Shown here piece by piece: positions 16,530 to 25,500 of a stretch of DNA of 35,555 bases. Location of the stretch: contig DAIOSV010000021.1 in the NCBI GenBank assembly GCA_036752345.1, positions 1 through 35,555 on the forward strand. Direction: 5' to 3'. Below the pieces are notes generated by a model, which had not been told where the DNA came from, did not search any database, and saw only the letters and a program-made list of their open reading frames with translations. This stretch comes from UBA1715 sp036752345 (GTDB lineage Bacteria; Bacteroidota; Bacteroidia; Bacteroidales; UBA1715). Both the position numbers and the translations under genes were made by a program. Each line of letters begins with the position of its first letter. The first letter of the stretch is position 1.

Positions 16530-17507
16530 CTATGAATTCTTAACGTATAGCCAAGCCTTTGTATATTCTGACCCATCATGCAATTCGGCCAAATATTGGC
16601 TTGCTTCTGTTTTATCGGAAAATGCAGTTAAATACACACGATTTTTGTCTGCATCAGCGATTACTCCCGAATCATATTTTTTTGCCTGCAATTTCTTTGA
16701 ATATTTTTCGGCATTTGATTTAACCGAAAAAGTGCCGACAATCACAAAATATTTTTTTGTTTCGGTTTTTACTATTTGCTCCTGTGGTTTTTCCTCCACC
16801 GGTTTCTCAACAGCAACCGTTGTTGCAGTATCTACCTGCGGTTGTGCTTGCGGTTCTATCTCATTTTGCTCAACATCTGCCGAGGCCACATAGCCATATG
16901 GGCGAGGCAATTCAGGTTGAGAAGAGTCTATAAACGCTGTTGTTTTACGGAATATTGACGCAAGTTCTACGCTTTGTGAAACTTGTAACACATTAGGAAT
17001 TAGCAACGCTCCAAATAGAATTGGCGAGGCTATGAACAATACTCTTACAGTATTTTTGGTGACCCGTAGTGGTTTTTCTCGGTCATTTTTTTTTTCGGCC
17101 TCCGATAATTTATCTATCGAAAAGTCAGTTAAACCGAAAACCTCAGGATTTGCTTCTGGAGAAACCTTTGATTCAAAGGACCAGTCATTATGTATTACTC
17201 CTACACCATCAATTGTAAAACTGCCATTAGATTGAAGCAGCGTGTTGCACTGCAGAACGTAGGCATCAATAATATTTTGCGCCTCAATTTCGGAACAATT
17301 GTTTTTTTGAGCTACATAAAGCACAAATGCGGAATCGTCTTCTGATTCGTGCAAAAATGTGACAACTTTTTGAGGAGGAATAAAAGTAACTTGCTCTGTT
17401 TTAACCAATCTTGCTGAATGATTTTGAACGGTAAACGAACCCAATGAAGGAACAGTTACCTTACCCGATTCAAACAATGATTTCGCAATGAGCAGCTCTA
17501 TATTCAT
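16530..17507 (-). CDS. CCDC81-type HU-domain protein with a membrane helix and SPOR domain
   Basis: 325 residues. Residues 1-60 and 65-140 resemble the paired bacterial CCDC81-like HU domains (LLIAKSLFESGKVTVPSLGS with FTVQNHSA; LQSNGSFTIDGVGVIHND). A single membrane helix follows at about 150-170 (VRVLFIASPILFGALLIPNV), then a Pro/Glu/Gln/Val-rich linker, and a C-terminal SPOR domain at about 250-325 (KKYFVIVGTFSVKSNAEKYS, ending with AWLYVKNS). SPOR domains bind denuded peptidoglycan at division sites. The architecture places HU-like domains in the cytoplasm and SPOR in the periplasm, and is common in Bacteroidota with no proven function; a link between cell division and a cytoplasmic partner is plausible. 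The -7 box and palindrome upstream suggest regulated transcription. Confidence 0.88.
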   Translation of the reverse strand: MNIELLIAKSLFESGKVTVPSLGSFTVQNHSARLVKTEQVTFIPPQKVVTFLHESEDDSAFVLYVAQKNNCSEIEAQNIIDAYVLQCNTLLQSNGSFTIDGVGVIHNDWSFESKVSPEANPEVFGLTDFSIDKLSEAEKKNDREKPLRVTKNTVRVLFIASPILFGALLIPNVLQVSQSVELASIFRKTTAFIDSSQPELPRPYGYVASADVEQNEIEPQAQPQVDTATTVAVEKPVEEKPQEQIVKTETKKYFVIVGTFSVKSNAEKYSKKLQAKKYDSGVIADADKNRVYLTAFSDKTEASQYLAELHDGSEYTKAWLYVKNS

Positions 17508-17535
17508 ATTCGTATTAATTACGAATACAAATTTA
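17508..17535 (-). promoter_or_regulatory. -7 box and adjoining palindrome before the HU-SPOR gene
   Basis: The minus strand carries TAAATTTG (17528-17535), an exact TAnnTTTG match. Between it and the ATG (17507) lies a palindrome: 7-bp arms 17508-17514 and 17520-17526 (ATTCGTA / TACGAAT) with a 5-nt centre, covering the predicted transcription start. This could be an operator or a 5' hairpin controlling translation. Confidence 0.4.
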
Positions 17536-17560
17536 TTCGCTCACCATATTCAAATGGCCA

Positions 17561-17587
17561 AAAACAAGTGAGAGTTATTACTCACTT
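17561..17587 (-). terminator. Intrinsic terminator after apbE
   Basis: Arms 17566-17572 and 17581-17587 form a 7-bp stem with an 8-nt loop, followed on the minus strand by a G then five T. It lies about 27 nt beyond the ApbE stop. Confidence 0.65.
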
Positions 17588-17613
17588 ATCAACACACAAC
17601 AGGTTGATTTTGA

Positions 17614-18615
17614 CTACTTTAAAATGATTCCGCTTGTTTTATACTTGGCTATTGTATCACCTTGTGCGTAGAGCAAAAGAGCATCATACTCAGGGTGTTT
17701 TGCAAAGAATTCTTTGGACTTCTCCAGTCCCACCACCATACACGCAGTGGCAATAGCGTCGGCTTCAATACACTCATTAGCCAGAACCGTTGCACTCAAC
17801 AAATTCGAAGGCTCGGAATGACCGGTTTTGGGATTGATAGTATGAGCATATTTATGTTTCCCTTCATAGAAAAACTTACGATAGTTACCTGATGTTGCCA
17901 ACGATTTATTATCCAATTCAATAGCTATATCATAGCGATCTTCTAGAGGGATGCTATCAATATTTTCTTCAGGCCGAGTAATGCCAATGGTCCACACATT
18001 CCCTTCTGAATTTTTGCCTTTGGAACGCATTTCGGAGCCTACGTCAACCAAATAATTTTTTACCTGCAAAGAATCAAGATAGTGCGCAATAATATCCGAT
18101 GAATATCCTTGAGCAATTGCATTTCCTATAATAGTAACACGAGGATCGGTTTTCACCATACGATTTCCTCGTAATGAAATTTTGTTCATTCCCACAAACT
18201 GACGGATACTATCAATTTGTACTTGGGTTGGAATAGAATGTTTTGTAGTATCGGGGCCGAAATGCCATGCGTTCACCAACGGAGCAACGGTTATATCAAA
18301 TGCGCCATCGGTTATTTTTGAAATATATTGTGATTTCTGGAAGAAATAGCGAAACTCGTCATTGATGCGCACTGAAGAGTCATTTGCATTGATGCGCGAA
18401 ATCATTGATTGGTCATAATAAACGCTGAACACCGTGTCAAACTCTGCCAACAATGAATCAAAGACAGGTTTTAAATTTTCATTCCCTTCGTATACTACAC
18501 GGTAATACGTACCTTGTGCAAGACCAGTTACCTCAAAGTACTTTTTTTCTTTTGCGCACGAAAATAGCATGACAACGCATGCTATAAGTACGCACTTTAA
18601 AGATATTGATTTCAT
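17614..18615 (-). CDS. apbE: ApbE-family FAD:protein FMN transferase, lipoprotein
   Basis: 333 residues. The N-terminus is a lipoprotein signal (CVLIACVVMLFSC, lipobox ending in Cys), so the enzyme sits on the periplasmic side. ApbE hallmarks: GLAQGTYYRVVY after the anchor, ISKITDGAFDITVAPLVNAW, GNAIAQGYSSDIIAHYLDSL, VDVGSEMRSKG, and SLATSGNYRKFF followed by YAHTINPKTGHS, which covers the FAD/metal site. The usual G-G-I-A-K-G stretch is G-N-A-I-A-Q-G here. ApbE transfers FMN from FAD to Ser/Thr of target proteins such as Nqr/Rnf subunits; no target gene lies in the window. Start overlaps the lpxA stop by one base (TAATG). Confidence 0.92.
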   Translation of the reverse strand: MKSISLKCVLIACVVMLFSCAKEKKYFEVTGLAQGTYYRVVYEGNENLKPVFDSLLAEFDTVFSVYYDQSMISRINANDSSVRINDEFRYFFQKSQYISKITDGAFDITVAPLVNAWHFGPDTTKHSIPTQVQIDSIRQFVGMNKISLRGNRMVKTDPRVTIIGNAIAQGYSSDIIAHYLDSLQVKNYLVDVGSEMRSKGKNSEGNVWTIGITRPEENIDSIPLEDRYDIAIELDNKSLATSGNYRKFFYEGKHKYAHTINPKTGHSEPSNLLSATVLANECIEADAIATACMVVGLEKSKEFFAKHPEYDALLLYAQGDTIAKYKTSGIILK

Positions 18616-19391
18616 TATGGTTTTTTGATTATTCCATTCGGAGAATTCTCAATAAAATCAATAATATAATCGCGTTCTACAGATTGTGGTATTTGTTGAC
18701 GAACCATTTCCAATGCTTCTTTCATCAACACACCATTTTGTAAAAATATCAAACGATATATTTCATGAATTTCACGAATTTTTTCTTCTGTATACCCTCT
18801 ACGAGACAAGCCAACCGCATTCACACCAATATACATAATAGGTTCTTGTGCAGCCTTTACAAAAGGAGGAACATTTTTACGAATAAATGTTCCGGCTCCA
18901 ATAAACGCATGGTCGCCCACTTGCATAAATTGTTGAGCACCGGCTTTGCCTTCAATTATTACATGATTTCCTATAATGCAATGCCCCGAAAGAGCGGCAT
19001 AGTTTGCAAAAATGCAATTATCACCAACTATACAATCGTGGGCTATATGCACATATCCCATCAAAAGGCAATTTTTCCCGATTGCAGTTTTCATTTTGTC
19101 AACGGTACCCCGATGAATGGTAACGCATTCGCGAATAACAGTATTGTCGCCAATTTCAGTTGTAGTATGTTCTCCTGCAAATTTCAAATCTTGTGGAATA
19201 GCTGAAATAACGGCACCGGGGAAAATGTGACAATTTTTACCAATTCGAGCACCAGGCATTATGGTAACATTCGGTTCAATAATAGTTCCTTCACCAATTT
19301 CAACATCTTCATATATGTATGAAAAAGGACGGATTATAACATTTTTGCCAATTTTTGCTTCAGGATGAATGTATGATAAAGATTCTGTCAT
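18615..19391 (-). CDS. lpxA: Acyl-[ACP]--UDP-N-acetylglucosamine O-acyltransferase
   Basis: 258 residues, typical for LpxA. A left-handed beta helix of hexapeptide repeats fills residues 1-190, with the active-site segment YVHIAHDCIVGDNC (His118 equivalent to the catalytic His125 of E. coli) and KAGAQQFMQVGDHAFIGAG. A helical C-terminal domain (GYTEEKIREIHEIYRLIF) follows. It attaches the first acyl chain to UDP-GlcNAc in lipid A synthesis. It lies 3 nt after lpxC-fabZ and overlaps apbE by one base, the usual Bacteroidota order for lpxC-fabZ and lpxA. Confidence 0.97.
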   Translation of the reverse strand: MTESLSYIHPEAKIGKNVIIRPFSYIYEDVEIGEGTIIEPNVTIMPGARIGKNCHIFPGAVISAIPQDLKFAGEHTTTEIGDNTVIRECVTIHRGTVDKMKTAIGKNCLLMGYVHIAHDCIVGDNCIFANYAALSGHCIIGNHVIIEGKAGAQQFMQVGDHAFIGAGTFIRKNVPPFVKAAQEPIMYIGVNAVGLSRRGYTEEKIREIHEIYRLIFLQNGVLMKEALEMVRQQIPQSVERDYIIDFIENSPNGIIKKP

Positions 19392-19394
19392 ATA

Positions 19395-20795
19395 CTAATT
19401 ATTTTTTTTGATAATTTGAGCTTTAATTTCGCCTTCGGCAACAAGATTTTCGCCAACAAAGGAATAACATTTCATATAAACCACGCCTCGTCTCACAGGC
19501 AAGATTAATTGCAATTGGAAAACAAGTGTATCGCCGGGATATACTTTTTTACGGAATTTTACATTGTCAACACTCAAGAAATACACGAGATAATCAGATG
19601 ATTTTTCGACATGCGACAAAGCAAATACTCCGGCACATTGCACCATGCTTTCAAGCATCAATACACCCGGCATAACCGGTTCAGCAGGGAAATGTCCTTG
19701 AAAAAATGGTTCATCCATGGTAACATTTTTCATGCCTATAACTTCGTTTTCGGTCAATGACATGATTTTGTCAACCAATTGAAATGGATAACTATATGGC
19801 AACAACGATTTAAGAGATTGAGTATCATATACCGGAGTTGCAGTTAAGTCTATTTTAGGAGCAGGAACCCTCTTTAATTTCTTTAATTGTAATTGTTTGC
19901 GAATTATTTTGGCAAACTCTGTATTGGCTTTATGTCCTGGAATCGTTGCTATAATATGTCCTTTGATGGGTTTTCCAACTAACCATAAATCACCAATTAA
20001 ATCTAGCATTTTATGGCGAGCAGGCTCGTTTTCAAATGACAATGGAGTATTGTTGAGCACGCATTCTTTTTCAATTCTAATATCTGGGCGATTAAAGATT
20101 TTAGACAATCGAGCTACTTCTTCGTCTGATACTTTTCTATCAACAAAAACGATAGCGTTATCCAAATCGCCACCTTTTATCAAATTTGCTTTAAGCATCA
20201 TTTCTATTTCGCGGAAGAAGCAAAATGTCTTACAGCAAGCTATTTCTTTGCCAAAATCATTTAAATCGCTAATGCTGGCAAATTGGTTACGAAGCATGAA
20301 CGAATCATAACTAATCTTCACATCAATACGCAAGGAATCGCAGGGATAGGCAATTATTTCAACGCCACGTTCCGGCTCCGAATACGTTATTTTTTCTTTT
20401 ACCTCAAAATACTCGACATCGGCATTTTGTTCGACGGTACCAGCTTGCTCCAACGCATCAAAATATGGTTTTGCACTTCCGTCAAGTATAGGTACTTCAG
20501 GTCCGTTTACTTCAATTAGAGCGTTGTTGATGTGTAAGGCATGGAACGATGCCATCAGGTGTTCTATGGTACTTACAACAGCACCGCCAATTCCTATCAC
20601 GGTTCCTCGAGCCGTATCTACGACATTTTCAGCAAGAGCGGGAATAATAGGACATCCCTCCAAATCAATTCTTTTAAACTGAATACCGCTTTTTGGCTCG
20701 GCAGGGTTAATTACAACTGTAACCATTTTACCCGTATGCAAGCCTTTACCGGAGAAACTAACCTTTTGTTTTAGGGTACGTTGTTTTTCTGCCAT
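19395..20795 (-). CDS. lpxC/fabZ: Bifunctional UDP-3-O-acyl-GlcNAc deacetylase / 3-hydroxyacyl-ACP dehydratase
   Basis: 466 residues. Residues about 1-310 are LpxC: SFSGKGLHTGK at the start, TIEHLMASFH (zinc ligand His79), RHKMLDLIGD (His261 and Asp265) and a distal His288. Residues about 325-466 are FabZ: PYSYPFQLVDKI, EPFFQGHFPAEPVMPGVLML with catalytic His368 and Glu382. The fusion is a well-known Bacteroidota trait: LpxC commits the pathway to lipid A, FabZ dehydrates 3-hydroxyacyl-ACP in fatty-acid synthesis, so the two competing uses of hydroxyacyl-ACP sit on one chain. A -7 box lies 20 bp upstream. First gene of the lpxC/fabZ, lpxA, apbE operon. Confidence 0.98.
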   Translation of the reverse strand: MAEKQRTLKQKVSFSGKGLHTGKMVTVVINPAEPKSGIQFKRIDLEGCPIIPALAENVVDTARGTVIGIGGAVVSTIEHLMASFHALHINNALIEVNGPEVPILDGSAKPYFDALEQAGTVEQNADVEYFEVKEKITYSEPERGVEIIAYPCDSLRIDVKISYDSFMLRNQFASISDLNDFGKEIACCKTFCFFREIEMMLKANLIKGGDLDNAIVFVDRKVSDEEVARLSKIFNRPDIRIEKECVLNNTPLSFENEPARHKMLDLIGDLWLVGKPIKGHIIATIPGHKANTEFAKIIRKQLQLKKLKRVPAPKIDLTATPVYDTQSLKSLLPYSYPFQLVDKIMSLTENEVIGMKNVTMDEPFFQGHFPAEPVMPGVLMLESMVQCAGVFALSHVEKSSDYLVYFLSVDNVKFRKKVYPGDTLVFQLQLILPVRRGVVYMKCYSFVGENLVAEGEIKAQIIKKNN

Positions 20796-20814
20796 AAGAC
20801 GTTTTTTTGCAGTG

Positions 20815-20822
20815 CAAAGGTA
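20815..20822 (-). promoter_or_regulatory. -7 box of the lpxC/fabZ operon
   Basis: The minus strand reads TACCTTTG, an exact TAnnTTTG match, giving a leader of about 13 nt to the ATG at 20795. The -33 region is T-rich (GTGTTTTT) without a clear TTG. Confidence 0.45.
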
Positions 20823-20915
20823 TAGTTTTCTTTGTAAAATAAAAACACATTTACAATAATGGAAATCAAGAATACTACCCTGTTTTCAACAGCTCTATAC
20901 AAAGTTCATTAGAAT

Positions 20916-21284
20916 TTATACCAACCAACGAATTTTTGTCTTTTCAGTCATCGTTAATGTTGTTAAATCCACATTTTCCAACAACAGCACAGAGCTCTGA
21001 TTTCCTTTACAAAAGGGCGATATCAACGCTGAAAGACGAGAAACGGCAACACCTTGCAATGTGGCTATGTCTATTTGTTGCTTCAATTCTTTTTCCGGAT
21101 TTTCGTGCTTCTTGTAGGACAAGGGAAACGACATCACTATTCCACTATAAAACTCTACGCCTGCGGTTTCTTCTGATGGCATAGGCGCTAATGAGACAAA
21201 ACAATTTGATTCATCTAATGTAATGAGGGAGTATTTATGAAATGTTTTGCCGTCGAATACGTAATGAGCAGCAATCTGGCGCAT
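20916..21284 (-). CDS. Short protein resembling amidohydrolase termini without the catalytic barrel
   Basis: 122 residues, cytoplasmic. The first 50 residues (MRQIAAHYVFDGKTF, then SLITLDESN and AGVEFYSGIVM) look like the N-terminal beta-sandwich strand set of Bacteroidota amidohydrolases, in which AGVEFYNG-I-V is followed by PGFVNAHCHLE. Here the metal-binding HxH segment and the whole TIM barrel are absent; after a linker of about 20 residues (SYKKHENPEKELKQQIDIAT) the last 50 (LQGVAVSRL, then SSVLLLENVDLTTLTMTEKT) resemble the C-terminal end of the same enzymes. No metal ligands remain, so it should not be a hydrolase. It follows the DUF4296 gene by 3 nt. Homology is judged by eye and needs a profile search; the gene itself is well supported by spacing. 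Confidence 0.65.
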   Translation of the reverse strand: MRQIAAHYVFDGKTFHKYSLITLDESNCFVSLAPMPSEETAGVEFYSGIVMSFPLSYKKHENPEKELKQQIDIATLQGVAVSRLSALISPFCKGNQSSVLLLENVDLTTLTMTEKTKIRWLV

Positions 21285-21287
21285 GAA

Positions 21288-21680
21288 TTAGTTGTTGTTA
21301 TTTTCTACTTTACGATTGTTTTTCAGATTTCGTTCGTTCAACAAATTCACTACGTTCAACGAATCAATTACTGCATCGTAAATTGACTTAATTTCACCTT
21401 CGAGCGTATAATACTCTACACTTTTTTCAAATATGCTATCGGTACATCCGTGCTTTGCAAATATGACTGAATCATAGTATTCCTGCGGCAAATGTATATT
21501 GGTCTTATTGGCCATTTCGGTGTTATACACCATAGCATCAAGCATATGTATATCAAAGAGAACTGCGGTCAGTTCTTCTTGGGTGAGCAAGCCTTTATTA
21601 TTAAGTTTTTGTTTTTTTTGAGTACAAGAACTTATAAGCAATAGACAAAAAAATAACAAGGGTATATATTTGAATCTCAT
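21288..21680 (-). CDS. DUF4296 lipoprotein
   Basis: 130 residues. Signal MRFKYIPLLFFCLLLISSC with a lipobox ending at Cys19, then a basic stretch and the DUF4296 core: LLTQEELTAVLFDIHMLDAM, followed by a helix with YYDSVIFAKHGCTDSIFEKS and YTLEGEIKSIYDAVIDSLN. DUF4296 proteins are helical lipoproteins confined to Bacteroidota, function unknown. The start overlaps the PorP/SprF stop by one base (TAATG), so it is part of the adhesin operon. Confidence 0.85.
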   Translation of the reverse strand: MRFKYIPLLFFCLLLISSCTQKKQKLNNKGLLTQEELTAVLFDIHMLDAMVYNTEMANKTNIHLPQEYYDSVIFAKHGCTDSIFEKSVEYYTLEGEIKSIYDAVIDSLNVVNLLNERNLKNNRKVENNNN

Positions 21681-22576
21681 TATTTTTTATTGAATTTTAT
21701 AGAAAGAAAGACTTCGTGCGCACCGCGTGATTTCTGTTTCAACGCAGAATACGTTATATCATACGAATAGCCAAAAGATAATAATTGTCTATATGTATAG
21801 CCTAGGAATAGCACTACGGCATCCTCTGTTCGATATGACAAGCCTCCCCATAACGTATTCGCATAGGTTAGACACTCAGATACTTCTATTTGCCAAGGCG
21901 CAGCGTAGACTTTACGAGCTACAACTGACGTTTCTGATTTTACTTGTTTTGCAATATTAAAACGAGCTCCTGCCATTGTGTTTAGATGGCTTTTGAAACG
22001 GTTAAATGTATTGTCAACCGCCAACGTGTCATTATACACCTCTATTTTATTGTTGAACAGCTGATCAAGAGAAGCTCCAATGAAATAATGCTGCGTATCG
22101 AAATACATACCAAATGTAGCATCAGGGCGGATAGAGGTGTACATTGACTCTGTCAAGTTTGTTTCATCATCAAGAAAATGAATTTTGGTCATATCTATAT
22201 CGTACTTGACAAGCCCAACATTAAAACCAAACGACAATTTTGAAATTCTAGGAAGACTAATGTGATATGCATATGCGCCATACACTCCGAATTTACTAAA
22301 AGCTCCTTGGCTATCATTATATATCAGTCCTCCCCAGCCCATAGGTAACGAACTATGCTTTCCTGTTAACGTAAGAGTTGCGGTTACCGGAGCATTTTTT
22401 ATTCCTACAAATTGGTATCGATTGTTTATTTGAGCCGTGTAGTAATCGTTTTTACCTGCTACTGCGGGGTTGTATGCAAACTCATTAAACATATACATGG
22501 AATACAAGGGTGTCTGCTGAGCAAACGACGTTGACGCCATAAGGAATAACACTATGTATATAATCAATCTTTTCAT
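21680..22576 (-). CDS. PorP/SprF-family type IX secretion outer-membrane protein
   Basis: 298 residues with signal peptide MKRLIIYIVLFLMASTSFAQ. The mature start QTPLYSMYMFNEFAYNPAVA, followed by GKNDYYTA, is the hallmark of PorP/SprF proteins, and the rest is an antiparallel beta barrel (alternating patterns such as WGGLIYNDSQGAFSKFGVYG; AVVLFLGYTYRQLLSFGYSY). In Flavobacterium the sprF gene follows sprB and is needed to secrete or anchor the SprB adhesin; members of this family travel with type B C-terminal domain proteins. Here the gene begins directly after the stop of the giant SprB-repeat gene, so it is its dedicated partner by position. Core T9SS genes are not in this window. Confidence 0.93.
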   Translation of the reverse strand: MKRLIIYIVLFLMASTSFAQQTPLYSMYMFNEFAYNPAVAGKNDYYTAQINNRYQFVGIKNAPVTATLTLTGKHSSLPMGWGGLIYNDSQGAFSKFGVYGAYAYHISLPRISKLSFGFNVGLVKYDIDMTKIHFLDDETNLTESMYTSIRPDATFGMYFDTQHYFIGASLDQLFNNKIEVYNDTLAVDNTFNRFKSHLNTMAGARFNIAKQVKSETSVVARKVYAAPWQIEVSECLTYANTLWGGLSYRTEDAVVLFLGYTYRQLLSFGYSYDITYSALKQKSRGAHEVFLSIKFNKK

Positions 22577-25500
22577 TTATCGTAATATAGAGATAGGACC
22601 TACTGCATCTGGGGTATTATCTTGATCGTTAAATTCTATTACATAATAATATGTACCCATAGGCAATGCATTACCATTCATAGAATCTCCGTTCCAAGGA
22701 GATTCCGAATAATTCAATTTATTTTGATATACTTTTGCTCCCCAACGGTTGTACACAGTAACCTTTGCCTTCGGACAATTTGCCAATTTTGGAATTACCC
22801 AGGTATCATTTATGCCATCGCCATTAGGAGAGAAACCCGAAGGAACAAAATCATCAAGGAATATATTAATATATACAACTGCTCGTTCGCGACAGCCGTG
22901 CGTTGTTGTTGCTACAGCTCTAAAATAATTCGACTCTATGAACGGTGTATATAAACCATAATATCCGGTATTTTTATATGTTGTTTCATTGGTAACCTTG
23001 TCTGGTATTGCACCCTTCTCTATAAAATCAGGTTTATATGAGTGCCAAGCTATTGAAACAATACCATCTTCTCCTTCTGGTTGATTTACGAACCATGGTT
23101 CTTGTACTGGATTAATAAGATATGGCACACCTTTCATCACTGTTACCGAATCAACGCCAAGGTACATACCAAGAGAATCTATCACCTCTAAAGCAAAACC
23201 CACCGAATCATAATGAGCTATAGTATAATATCCCGGACGTGATACACAGCCGTCAAAACTATATATTACAGAAACTCGAGAACTATCTGTATATGCGGTA
23301 GTCTCGGGGGTAACCCATGTAGTTTGCGCATATGGTGAAGAAATCAATGATGTTTTATTTTGCTCAATTGAACTCCATTCATATGTATTAGGAATAGGAT
23401 TTACCGGAGAGTATCCATCAGCAAAAGTAGTGATGGTATTTGCTTTCAACTGTACTGAATCTTCAAGACATATTTGCTTTCTATTTAGAATAGAATCTCC
23501 AACTGAAGATATTTTTGCCTCCAAATTAACCAATGAACCAATATCACCGGCACTGAATGATTTGATGCATCCATTAGTACCGGTTACGGTGACTTGATAC
23601 GTACCTATTGGTAAATTTGTTGCTTTTACACCGGTTTGATTTCTTGTATCATTCCACTCGTACGTATAGTTGGCAGGAGAATCTTCTGTCTGTACAGTAT
23701 AGTCACCTTCGGAAACAACCAATTTGGTTACTTCTATACTTCCACTAGGTTTGTTTTCATCTAGTTGTTGGCTTGTATAATAGCTACACTGCGTCGGTGT
23801 TTTTGCTGTCTCTATTGAAACAGGCATTGACGGATTTGTATGGAATTCCTTTGATATATTACAACTCAAAAAGTCAGTTGCATTTGATATAGTACATATA
23901 TACATTCCCGCCTTTAAGTTATTTATACGCCAATCTTTTCCGTCAACGTATGGCTGCCAGTCTCCTATGCTTGCCTCGGTTGTCCAACGGAAATAATATT
24001 CATTCCCTTCAAGACCTCCATATATAGTATCCAATGATATATACCCTGTAGCATCACTAGCACCACAACCGGTAACTTGCATAGAGAATTCAGCTTCTAT
24101 CATTGTTGGTTCCTCAAATGTATATGGTACAAGACTACTTTCACAACCATATTTATCTGTCGCCATTACTTTATATACTCCCGCAGAAACATTTGAGTAT
24201 TGCTGCATTTGAGAAAGCAAAACTCCCTCGTTTGAATACCATTTATAGGTAAAAGGAGCAGTTGTTCCATTAGCTTTTGCAGACAAATTACCAGTTCCGC
24301 CTTTACAGATTATTTCAGGTGTTTCTAAAACAGTGACCGTCAAAGGTTTGGCATCGGTAACCGAATCAAAGTCATATTTAACAACGCAACCCTTATTGTC
24401 TGTAACCTCTGCTGTGTATAGTCCTGCAGGTAAACCTACGGCAATTGAATCTTTAATAGTTGCATCATGAGACCATTTATATGAGAATGGAGCATATCCG
24501 TTGATTGTAAATACCTCCAATGAGGCTGTTGAATCGCCAGGGCAATGAACTGTTTCTAGTTGCAATCCTGTTAATGAGAAATTCGACACATTTGGAACTT
24601 GCACCATTGTTGATACCATACAACCATTCTTGTCAACAACCTGAACTGTAAAAATTTCATTTGTCCAAACTCCTTTGCAAGTATCAGAAAGTGCGGTTTT
24701 GCCCGATGATGTTTGAACTAAAGCATCTGTTGATGTTTTCCAAGAATATGTATAGGGAGAAAATCCATTCAAAATGTCAACTTTTACTTCTCCATTCTTT
24801 AAATTACAATACGATGGTTTTACAACCGAAGCAACTGCTTTTATCAGTTTTGGTTGTGACACTTTTAGTATGTTAGATTTTATTGGACATGCTGCATGAC
24901 TCAAATCATATGCCGTTACATAATAAGAACCGGCACCAACATTTGAATGCACTTGTCCTACACCTATTTGAGAATTGGTGGCATCATACCATGTGTAAGT
25001 TATTGCACCTGCAAAATTTCCCGCTGGTGTAGCTGTTAGTTGTCCATCTATACTGCCATAGCAAGTAGGTTCTGTTCCTGTTGCTGTAACCGAAAGAACT
25101 TTCTGCACTATAGAGTATGATGCTGAGAATGTACAACTGGTATTATCTTCTGCGGTAATTGTGTATGTTCCTGTCTTTAAACCATATGCTGTAGTGTCTG
25201 AAGAGACTAAGGTTCCTAGTTCATTATACCATCGGAAAGAAGTATATCCTGCAGTTGCAGCATTTGATATATCAATTTTATATGCATCACCGTTACAAGC
25301 TGAACTCTGATACATTAAGGAACTCGTTGCTGACATCACACTACTTAAAGAGAATGTAGTATCAAACGAGCAAAAGCCATCAGTCACATGCACAGAGTAT
25401 ACGCCAACCGTTAAACCGGTAATAGCTGGGGTTGTTTCAGGGAATGGAGCACCATTGCGCAACCAAGAATAATTGTAGCTCCCGTTAGCAGAGCCAGCTG

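Noticed and set aside
18765..19205. 146-codon plus-strand frame
   Set aside because: Lies fully antisense to lpxA, whose hexapeptide repeats are unmistakable; a shadow frame.
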